DNA from: Roseomonas nitratireducens
Lineage (GTDB): Bacteria > Pseudomonadota > Alphaproteobacteria > Acetobacterales > Acetobacteraceae
Length of the DNA stretch: 64,000 nt
NCBI RefSeq assembly: GCF_017813355.1
Contig: NZ_JAGIYZ010000001.1
Span: 1-64,000 of the forward strand
Direction of reading: 5' to 3'
Shown: positions 34,191-41,202 of the stretch, piece after piece
Position numbering within the stretch: the stretch's first letter is position 1
How the letters are laid out: every line of letters begins with the position of its first letter
Position numbers and translations under genes: made by a program
Notes under the pieces: model-generated
Told to the model about the DNA's origin: nothing
Database searches by the model: none
Seen by the model: only the letters and a program-made list of their open reading frames with translations

Positions 34191-35467
34191 CAGCGCGCGC
34201 GCGCGCCTTGCCCGCCGGATGGTACGGCGCTGCGGCGGGGCGCGGCGTCGGCGGCGGCGCGTTCCGCGACATCGCAGAAGCGCTCGGCCAGCAGGCGCTG
34301 GTCCCACAGGGCGACGGCCTGGCGGCGCGCGGCTTCCCCCATGCGGACGCGCAGCGCGGGGTCGGCGGCGAGGCGTTGCAGCGCATCGGCCAGCGCCGCC
34401 GCGTCGCCCGGCGGCACGGCGATGCCCGAGGGCCCGTCCTGCACGATCCGCGCGGCGCGCCCGGGCTGGTTCGTCACCACGGGCCGCCCGGCCGCGAGCC
34501 CGTCCATCAGCTTGTTCGGGCTGATCCATTCGGCGAAGGCAGGCTGGTCGGCCAGCAGGTGCAGCGCGACCTGGCCGCCGGAAAGCAGCGCGCCGAGCAT
34601 CGGCCGCGGCAGCGGGTCGAGGAAGGTGACGTTGCCGAGCCCCTCGGCCGCCGCGCGCGCAAGCAGCGCCGGCTTTTGCGCCCCGTCGCCGACCAGCAGG
34701 ATGCGCAGCCGCCGCTCGCCGCGCGCGCGGAGCAGCGCGGCGGCGTCGAGCAGCGTGTGCAGTCCGTTCGCCCGCCCATGCGTGCCCGCATAGATCGCTA
34801 GGCATTCCCAGGGCATCGCCGGCGGCGGCCGCCAGGGCCCGACATGCGGCCCGAAGGTGCCGAGGTCGCAGCCATTCGGCACGACATGCACCCGCGCCGG
34901 GTCGGCGCCGCGCTCGAGCGCGGTTTCCGCCATGCCGTCCGACAGCGCGACGATGCGCGCCGCGCGCCGGCACGCCGCATCTGCAAGCCGGTTCATCGCC
35001 GCGAGCACCGGCCGCGGCACGCCGCCCAGCGCGCGCGGCAGTTCGGGCCAGGGGTCCCGAATCTCGAACAGGAAGGGCGTGCCGCGCCGCATCCGCGCCG
35101 CCAGCGCCGGCAGCGCCACCGTCAGCGGCGTGGAGGAAGCGACGACAAGGTCGAACCTGCCGGACGCGGCGAGCCCCGCCGCGCGCCGCGCGAAGCGCAG
35201 GAAGGCGACGGTGCGCCGCGCCAGCGGCATGGCGTTGCCATAGGGGATGTCGAACTCCACCACCCGGTGCCGCCCGACGCGGCCTTCCCGCGCCCCGTCG
35301 CGGTAGGCCCCGCCAAGGCCGGTCGCGGCGCCCTCGTACCGGCCGCAGGCGACCGTCACGGCATGGCCGCGCGCGGCCAGCGCCTGGGCCATCGCATGGC
35401 TGCGCTGCGGCACCGCGCCGGCGGGCGCCGAGTAGTGCTGGTGCAGGTAGAGGATGGACAGGCTCAT
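34190..35467 (-). CDS. Glycosyltransferase family 4 protein (WbuB/FnlA-type cluster)
   Basis: A 425-residue GT-B enzyme resembling WbuB, the L-fucosamine-type transferase. It opens ILYLHQHYSAPAGAVPQRSH, has FEIRDPWPELPRALG typical of this group, IYAGTHGRANGLHTLLDA, LLVGDGAQKPALL and a late FAEWISPNKLMDGLAAGRPVV where the EX7E motif occurs. It is coupled by 4-bp overlaps on both sides, to the epimerase and to the PglE-like aminotransferase. Likely acceptor: the undecaprenyl-linked first sugar. Confidence 0.88.
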   Translation of the reverse strand: MSLSILYLHQHYSAPAGAVPQRSHAMAQALAARGHAVTVACGRYEGAATGLGGAYRDGAREGRVGRHRVVEFDIPYGNAMPLARRTVAFLRFARRAAGLAASGRFDLVVASSTPLTVALPALAARMRRGTPFLFEIRDPWPELPRALGGVPRPVLAAMNRLADAACRRAARIVALSDGMAETALERGADPARVHVVPNGCDLGTFGPHVGPWRPPPAMPWECLAIYAGTHGRANGLHTLLDAAALLRARGERRLRILLVGDGAQKPALLARAAAEGLGNVTFLDPLPRPMLGALLSGGQVALHLLADQPAFAEWISPNKLMDGLAAGRPVVTNQPGRAARIVQDGPSGIAVPPGDAAALADALQRLAADPALRVRMGEAARRQAVALWDQRLLAERFCDVAERAAADAAPRRSAVPSGGQGARAR

Positions 35468-36657
35468 GCGCGATGGCAGCCGCGGATGGCCGCGACGATG
35501 CGCGCTTCCTCCGTCGCCGTCATGGCGGTGCCGGAGGGCAGGCAGAGCCCTCGCGCGAAGAGTCCCCGCGCCACCGCCCCGCCGGCCGACGGCGCGCCGG
35601 CGAAGACAGGCTGGTCGGGCAGCGGCTTCCACACCGGCCGCGATTCCGCGCCGGCGGCGGCGAGCGCGCGGCGCACATCCTCCCTGTCCGCGCCGAAGCG
35701 GGCCGGGTCGACCAGGATGGCGCTGAGCCAGCGCGTCGCCTGGCCCCAGGCCGGTTCGGGCATGAAGGCGAGGCCCGGCAGGTCGCCGAGCGCCGCCCGG
35801 TAGCGCGCGAACAGCGCCCGCCGCGCCGCGATGCGCGCCGCCAGCGCCGTCAGCTGCGCGATGCCCACGGCGGCGAGCAGGCTCGGCATCGCATAGGCAT
35901 GGCCGGTCAGGGCGTGCTGGTAGTGCGGCGCGGGGTCCTTCGCCTGCGTCGCCAGGTGCCGCGCACGGCCGAGCAGGATCGGGTCGTCCCCCGCCAGCGC
36001 GCCGCCGCCGCCCGCGGTGACGATCTTGTTGCCGTTGAAGGAGAAGGCGGCGAGCCGCGCGCCCTGCCCCGCCCGCCGCCCGCGGATCGTCGCGCCGAGG
36101 CCTTCCGCGCTGTCGCTCAGCACCGGCACGCCATGCCGGTCGCAGGCGGCGAGGATCGCGTCGAGCTCGCTCGCCTGGCCGTAGATGTCGACCGCCACCA
36201 CCACCTTCGGCAGGCGCCCGCGTCGCGCCGCGGCGGCCAGTTCCCGCCGCAGCAGGTCCGGGTCGAGGGTCCAGGAGTCCGGGGCGACGTCGAGGAAGCG
36301 CGGCACCGCGCCCATCTGCACCGCGGGCGCCACCGTCGCGATGAAGGTGAAGCCCGGCGCCCAGACCTCATCCCCCGGTTCCACGCCGAGCACCCGGTAG
36401 GCGAGGTGCAGCGCCGCCGTGCCGGAACTGGTCGCGAGCACGTGGCGGAAGCCGGTCGCGGCGCAGACCGCATCCTCGAAGGCCGCGAGCGCCGGGCCGG
36501 CCGGCGCGACCCAGCCGCTGTCCAGCACGCCGCGCAGCGCCGTTTCCTCGAGCCCCGTCAGATGCGGCGGCGAGAGCGGGATGCGGCGCGGCAGGCCCGT
36601 GACCGCATCTGGCGCGATGGCTGGCTGGGCACGGCGCGGCATCGCGATGAACGTCAC
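35464..36657 (-). CDS. DegT/DnrJ/EryC1 aminotransferase (PglE-like)
   Basis: A 397-residue sugar aminotransferase. IPLSPPHLTGLEETALRGVLDSGWVAPAG, SSGTAALHLAYRVLG and the Schiff-base Lys in FSFNGNKIVTAGGGGAL match PglE/LegC-type enzymes, which turn UDP-4-keto-6-deoxy-GlcNAc into the 4-amino sugar. With the WbpM/PglF-like dehydratase this gives the precursor of bacillosamine-type sugars; no PglD acetyltransferase is seen here. No clear ribosome site precedes either the GTG at 36657 or the ATG at 36642, and the shorter start may be correct. It overlaps the WbuB-like gene by 4 bp. Confidence 0.9.
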   Translation of the reverse strand: MTFIAMPRRAQPAIAPDAVTGLPRRIPLSPPHLTGLEETALRGVLDSGWVAPAGPALAAFEDAVCAATGFRHVLATSSGTAALHLAYRVLGVEPGDEVWAPGFTFIATVAPAVQMGAVPRFLDVAPDSWTLDPDLLRRELAAAARRGRLPKVVVAVDIYGQASELDAILAACDRHGVPVLSDSAEGLGATIRGRRAGQGARLAAFSFNGNKIVTAGGGGALAGDDPILLGRARHLATQAKDPAPHYQHALTGHAYAMPSLLAAVGIAQLTALAARIAARRALFARYRAALGDLPGLAFMPEPAWGQATRWLSAILVDPARFGADREDVRRALAAAGAESRPVWKPLPDQPVFAGAPSAGGAVARGLFARGLCLPSGTAMTATEEARIVAAIRGCHRA

Positions 36658-36685
36658 GGAGGCAGAATAATCGATTTCCTCGCTA

Positions 36686-37291
36686 TCAACCAGGGGTTAT
36701 ATCGGAGTCGTTGCGAAAGGCCGGCATGGTCGCGTGGCCGGGCGCCGTCGCGCCGCGCCCGCTGACCGCCAGCGCCGCGCAGCGCGCCAGCAAGGCGAGA
36801 TCCCGCGTCAGGCGCGGCGGCGCGTCCGCATAGGCGGCATCCAGCGCGAGACGCGCCGGCCAGGGCACCGCGTTGCGCCCCGCGGCCTGCGCTGCCCCGG
36901 CAAGCCCCGGGCGCACCAGCAGCCGCCGTGCCTCGCGCGGCGTGTAGCGCGCGACGTAGGCCACCGGCAGCGGGCGCGGGCCGACCAGGCTCATCTCCCC
37001 GCGCAGCACATGGACCAGCTGCGGCAGCTCATCGAGCGCGCAGCGCCGCAGCAGGCGCCCCAGCCGCGTCAGCCGCGCCGCGTCCTCCCCCGGCCCCTCG
37101 CGCATCGTCCGGAACTTCACCAGCACGAAGTGCAGCCCGCCACGCCCGGCGCGCAGCTGCCGGAACAGCACCGGCCGGCCGAGCGCGAACCGCACCAGAA
37201 GCGCGATCGCCGCCATGAGCGGCGCGAGCGCGACGAGCAGCGCCGCCGCGCCGACGACATCAAGCGCGCGCTTGCCGAAGCCTGCGTACAT
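36686..37291 (-). CDS. Initiating sugar transferase (PglC/WcaJ C-domain type)
   Basis: A 201-residue monotopic polyprenyl-phosphate glycosyl-1-phosphate transferase. One N-terminal hydrophobic helix (VVGAAALLVALAPLMAAIALLV) is followed by RPVLFRQLRAGRGG, KFRTMREG, DELPQL and MSLVGPRPLPV, the standard catalytic blocks. It lacks the large N-terminal membrane domain of WbaP/WcaJ and so resembles PglC. It would load the first sugar phosphate onto undecaprenyl phosphate. Its start overlaps the end of the Wzy-like gene by 32 bp, and a 28-bp gap separates it from the aminotransferase gene. Confidence 0.92.
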   Translation of the reverse strand: MYAGFGKRALDVVGAAALLVALAPLMAAIALLVRFALGRPVLFRQLRAGRGGLHFVLVKFRTMREGPGEDAARLTRLGRLLRRCALDELPQLVHVLRGEMSLVGPRPLPVAYVARYTPREARRLLVRPGLAGAAQAAGRNAVPWPARLALDAAYADAPPRLTRDLALLARCAALAVSGRGATAPGHATMPAFRNDSDITPG

Positions 37292-38492
37292 GGCGCGGTG
37301 CTGCCTCCACTCCCAGGCCGAGCGCGAGGCCCAGCGCGAACCAGCCCATCCGGTTGCCGAGGTCGGTCGAGACCATGGTCGTGAGCGCCACCGGCAACAC
37401 CAGCGCCGCGACGCGCGCCGCCCGCCCGGCCTCGGCCCGCGCGGCGAGGCGCAGCGCGACGAGCGCGCCGCCGCCGAACGCGGCCAGCCACAGCACGAAG
37501 CCCGGCAGCCCCGCTTCCACCAGCGCTTCCAGCGCGTGGTTGTGCGGATGCAGCCCGCGCCGTTCGCCATGCCCCGCGGCAATGGCGAAGCCGCCCGGCC
37601 CGAGGCCCCAGGGCAGCGCGCGGCCGGCGAGATCGAGCGCCCCGCCCCAGAGCCCCGCGCGGCCCGAGGCGGCGAGATCACCCTCAGCGATGCGCTCGAC
37701 CGTGCGGAGTCCGGCGGCCAGCGTCGGGTCCGCGAGCAGCACCGCGAGCCCCGCCAGCCCCCCGCCGGCCACGAGCGCGGGCCAGGCCAGCGCCGCCCCG
37801 GGCCGCCCGCGCCGCCACAGCAGGATGGGCGGCACGGCGGCGACGGCGAGGGCGAGCGCCGCGAGCGCCGCCCGCCCGCCCGGCAACAGCGCGGCGGCGG
37901 CCAGGGCGAGGTTCAGCGCGACCCAGGGCAGGCGTCGCGCGCCGCGCGCCTCGGTCGCGCGCAGCGCGGCGAGCCCCGCGGCCGAGGCGATGGCGAGCCC
38001 CGCCACCTGGTACTGCACGCGCACCAGGTCGGGATTGGCGCCGGGCAGGCCGCCCAGCACGACGCGGTCGGTCGCGATGCCCCAGGCGATGGCACCCGCG
38101 ACGAAGGCGCCGATGGCAAGCGCCGCGTCGGCACAGCGCCGCAGCAGCGCCGCATCGCCCGCGACCATCATGCCGGCGGCAAGCATGGCGGGGGCGAGCA
38201 GCACCGCCTCGGGCAGTTTCGCGGCGAGCACGGTCGAGGACGGGCTCCAGGCACCGGCCAGCGCGAGCCAAAGCCATAAGGCACCGCAGGATGCGAGCGG
38301 CAGCGCGAGCGACGGCGCGACGCGCCAGTCCCGCGCGAGCGCGTGGAGCGGCAGCAGCATCGCCAGCAGCATCGCCGCGGCGAGGGTGACGTCGAAGGGC
38401 AGGGCGGCGAGCGGCGGGGCCGATTTCAGCGCGCCGCCGAACTGCATCGCCGCGGCGGCGGCGCCGATGCTGGCGGCGGCCGCGCCCTTCAT
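37260..38492 (-). CDS. O-antigen ligase / Wzy polymerase-type membrane protein
   Basis: A 410-residue polytopic inner-membrane protein with about ten Ala/Leu-rich helices. A large periplasmic loop ends in LHPHNHALEALVEAGLPG, the conserved Wzy_C/WaaL motif. It either polymerises repeat units or ligates them, and sequence alone does not decide. Its position between a Wzz-like protein and the initiating transferase favours a Wzy polymerase. Start overlap with the Wzz-like gene is 4 bp. Confidence 0.83.
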   Translation of the reverse strand: MKGAAAASIGAAAAAMQFGGALKSAPPLAALPFDVTLAAAMLLAMLLPLHALARDWRVAPSLALPLASCGALWLWLALAGAWSPSSTVLAAKLPEAVLLAPAMLAAGMMVAGDAALLRRCADAALAIGAFVAGAIAWGIATDRVVLGGLPGANPDLVRVQYQVAGLAIASAAGLAALRATEARGARRLPWVALNLALAAAALLPGGRAALAALALAVAAVPPILLWRRGRPGAALAWPALVAGGGLAGLAVLLADPTLAAGLRTVERIAEGDLAASGRAGLWGGALDLAGRALPWGLGPGGFAIAAGHGERRGLHPHNHALEALVEAGLPGFVLWLAAFGGGALVALRLAARAEAGRAARVAALVLPVALTTMVSTDLGNRMGWFALGLALGLGVEAAPRHVRRLRQARA

Positions 38493-39340
38493 TCGGCGGG
38501 CGCCGTCTCGGCCTGCGCGCCGCGCAGCAGCAGCAGCGCGAGGGCTGCGAGCACCGCCGCGAGCGGGGCGGCGAGCGCCAGCAGCGCGACCAGCAACGGG
38601 CGGTTCGGCAGCGAGGGCCGTAGCTCGACCGAGGGGGCGGAGACGAGCCGTGCCGCCACCACCTCATCCGCCGAGACGACGAGGCCGGCGCGCTGCTGCT
38701 GGGCGAGCAGCTCGTACAGGCTCGCGCGCAGGAAGACGTCGCTCTCCTGCGCGATGCGCCGTTCCAGCACGGCGATGCGGCGTGCCGCCTGCTCGGCGAG
38801 GTCGGCGCGCACCTTGGCCTCCGCGAAGCCGTGCAGCCGCGCGAGCAGGGCGAGGGCCAGGGCGGGGTCGGCATGCGCGACCTCGATCGTCCAGGTGACG
38901 GAGGCGAGGCTCTGCGTGACGGAAAGATTCCGCTGCAGCCAGTCCAGCACGTCGTCGGCGTCCGCCGGACGGTCCAGGCCCATGGCGCGGCGCAGCATCC
39001 CGCCAGGGCCCTCCGCGCGGGCGTCGGTCAGCGCCTCGGCGATGGTGGTGCCGGCCATGGCGTGGCGGGCGGCTTCCGGCGTGCGCAGCGCGCCGAGATA
39101 GACCGCGAAATTGCCGGCCGGGCGCGTGTCGAGCAGCCCGCCCGGCGCGAAGGGCGTGGGCGCGAGCAGGGAGGAGACGGCGAAGGCCGTCGTCTCGGCG
39201 GGCGCGACGATGGCCTGTGCGACATGCGCGCGCGGCGCGGCGAGCACGAGCGCCGCGCCGGTGGCCCAGATCGCGAGCGCGGCGCCGAGGATCCTGCCGC
39301 GCCAGCGCCACAGCCCGGCGATCAGCAGCGCGGCGGGCAT
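38489..39340 (-). CDS. Wzz-like chain-length / polysaccharide co-polymerase, no kinase domain
   Basis: A 283-residue protein with a transmembrane helix near residues 18-35 (LGAALAIWATGAALVLAAP), a periplasmic region of about 200 residues with a coiled segment (ADLAEQAARRIAVLERRIAQE), and a second helix near the C-terminus (LLVALLALAAPLAAVLAALALLLL). This is the topology of Wzz/PCP-1 proteins. No Walker motifs or Tyr-rich tail of Wzc-type kinases follow. It probably sets chain length with the adjacent Wzy-like protein. Start and stop overlap neighbours by 4 and 3 bp. Confidence 0.75.
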   Translation of the reverse strand: MPAALLIAGLWRWRGRILGAALAIWATGAALVLAAPRAHVAQAIVAPAETTAFAVSSLLAPTPFAPGGLLDTRPAGNFAVYLGALRTPEAARHAMAGTTIAEALTDARAEGPGGMLRRAMGLDRPADADDVLDWLQRNLSVTQSLASVTWTIEVAHADPALALALLARLHGFAEAKVRADLAEQAARRIAVLERRIAQESDVFLRASLYELLAQQQRAGLVVSADEVVAARLVSAPSVELRPSLPNRPLLVALLALAAPLAAVLAALALLLLRGAQAETAPAE

Positions 39341-41139
39341 CAGGCCACCTCCACGCGCGTCGTCAGGCACCCGACCGGCGCCGCGGCGACGAGCTCCAGC
39401 ACGGGCGCGGGCCGCACGACGCCATAGGCGGGGCTTTCCCAGCCCTCGGCGAGGCGGATGGCGCAGGGCGCGTCGGCGGAAAGACGAATGCGCGCGCGCG
39501 GTCCTTCCGCGCCGTCCGCCGTCGCCCGCCATGGGCCAGGGCCGAGGCGCCAGCGCAGCACCGCGCGCGCGAAGGGGCCGGAGATCCGGTCCCGGACGGC
39601 CAGGCGCCGCGCGCCGAGGTCGAAGCGGCGTTCGTGCCGGCAGCCGCGATGGTCGGTCATGGCCGCGCCGTCCGGCAGCGCGGTGCAGCGCGGCCAGCGT
39701 GCGAACAGGAACCGCCCGGCCCGCGGCATCTGCGGATGGTCGTCGAACTGGATGGTGTTGTGGCCGGCGACGCCAACGAGCGCATCCGTCCAACTGCCCC
39801 GCCCGGGCGGCGGCGTGTAGGCGCCGGTTCCGCCATCTGCCAGCAGCGGCACGCCATCCGCCGTCAGGTCGAGATGGAGGATGTCCTCCTGCCCCGGGCG
39901 GAAGCGCAGCGGCGCGCCGGTGCGCAGCAGCAGGCGCAGCCCGTCGCGCGCAGCGCCCATCCAGCCCTCGCTGCGCCACGCCGCATCGCCCGTGAGCACG
40001 GCGCCGGCGGGCGCGAGGCCGAGCCAGGCGCAGCCCGGATCCGCCGCGCCGCCCACATCGGCGTCGCAGAACATCCGCGCGGCGCGCGCCAGGCTGCCGC
40101 GCGCGTCGAAGGGTCCGCGCAGCGAGAGGTCGGCGAGCGCGGAATCGTCGCAGGGCCCGCAGCGCGGCAGCGCGCCCGTCGCCGGGTCCGCAGCGCGGTG
40201 GAGCCAGCGCGTGGCGGCCGCGGCGCGCGCGGCGAAGGGCGCGGCGAAGGGTGGCGCGCCATGGCGGCGGCGGAACCATTCGGCGAGCGCGAGCGTGTCG
40301 AGCAGCAGCCGGTGATAGGCGGGCGAGGCTTGCGCGAAGGCGCCGTCCGGCGCGACCAGCCGCGTGACGGCACGCGCGAGGTCGCGCGCGCCGCGGGTCG
40401 ACATCATCGCATCCCGCAGCAGCAGGCCCAGGACGAACAGGCCGGCGGGCTCGCTGACCGCATGGTTGTTGTCCTGGGCCATGGCATAGGCGCGCGTCGC
40501 GGCGATGCGGCGCGCATGCAGCGCGAGCAGCGCGCGCATGGCCGGTGGCGGGTCGCGGTCGGCGTCCAGCAGCGCGAGCGCGAGCGCCAGATGCAGCGCG
40601 CGCAGCGCCGCTTCCTGGCCGCAGGCCCAGGCCGGCCCGCGGAAGGCGGGGTTGGCGGCGGCCCAGCGGGCGAGCAGCGCCTCGGACGCGGCCAGATGCC
40701 CGTCTGTCGGCGCGAGGCGTGCCGCCATGGCGAGCCAGGGCAGCGCGGCGAGCCGATGGCGTTCCCAGACGGGGCGGATGTCGCCGGCCCCATGCAGGTC
40801 GAGCGCGACGGCCTGCGCCATGGCGTCGAACGGCCCATGCCAGCCGCCGGCGGTCGCGGCGTCCGCCGCCGCGGCGAGCGCGGCCGCATCACCGGGTGCG
40901 CGCGCCGGCTGGGCCGCCCGAGGCAGGAACGGCCCCGAAAGCGGATCATCGCCGGCGCCGAGCGCCCTGGCGGCAATCCCTGTCGCGACCCGCATCCGAT
41001 GCCACAGCAGCAGCCCGACGGGACGCGGTCCCAGCCGCCACGCGGCATCGGCGAGCAACAGGGCGCGCGGCCAGCCGGGTGCCACGCGGCCTGTCTCGGC
41101 CGGGGTGGCAGGCGCGGCCGAGGCCAGGTGTCTGGACAT
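39340..41139 (-). CDS. Heparinase II/III family protein
   Basis: A 599-residue protein with an N-terminal alpha/alpha toroid (AMAQDNNHAVSEPAGLFVLGLLL near residue 240 carries the Asn-His pair, and ASPAYHRLLLDTL near 282 carries the Tyr used by these lyases) and a C-terminal beta-sandwich of the Heparinase_II/III type (GHNTIQFDDHPQMPRAG near 465). Such proteins cleave acidic polysaccharides by beta-elimination. No clear signal peptide is seen, though one may be hidden. First in the minus-strand polysaccharide block and divergent from the SLBB gene, so it probably trims, or recycles, the polymer made here. Confidence 0.85.
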   Translation of the reverse strand: MSRHLASAAPATPAETGRVAPGWPRALLLADAAWRLGPRPVGLLLWHRMRVATGIAARALGAGDDPLSGPFLPRAAQPARAPGDAAALAAAADAATAGGWHGPFDAMAQAVALDLHGAGDIRPVWERHRLAALPWLAMAARLAPTDGHLAASEALLARWAAANPAFRGPAWACGQEAALRALHLALALALLDADRDPPPAMRALLALHARRIAATRAYAMAQDNNHAVSEPAGLFVLGLLLRDAMMSTRGARDLARAVTRLVAPDGAFAQASPAYHRLLLDTLALAEWFRRRHGAPPFAAPFAARAAAATRWLHRAADPATGALPRCGPCDDSALADLSLRGPFDARGSLARAARMFCDADVGGAADPGCAWLGLAPAGAVLTGDAAWRSEGWMGAARDGLRLLLRTGAPLRFRPGQEDILHLDLTADGVPLLADGGTGAYTPPPGRGSWTDALVGVAGHNTIQFDDHPQMPRAGRFLFARWPRCTALPDGAAMTDHRGCRHERRFDLGARRLAVRDRISGPFARAVLRWRLGPGPWRATADGAEGPRARIRLSADAPCAIRLAEGWESPAYGVVRPAPVLELVAAAPVGCLTTRVEVA

Positions 41140-41202
41140 GGTCACGATATCGGAACAGTTGTATATCAGGAATGAATCCTGCCGCCAGACGATAGAAGCC
41201 CC
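41140..41202. promoter_or_regulatory. Divergent promoter region of the polysaccharide locus
   Basis: The 63 bp between the heparinase start and the SLBB gene are locally A+T-rich (GATATC, GTATATC) and hold an inverted repeat CAGGA-ATGAA-TCCTG at 41168-41182. They must carry start signals for both directions. I cannot place -35/-10 boxes with confidence. Confidence 0.5.
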
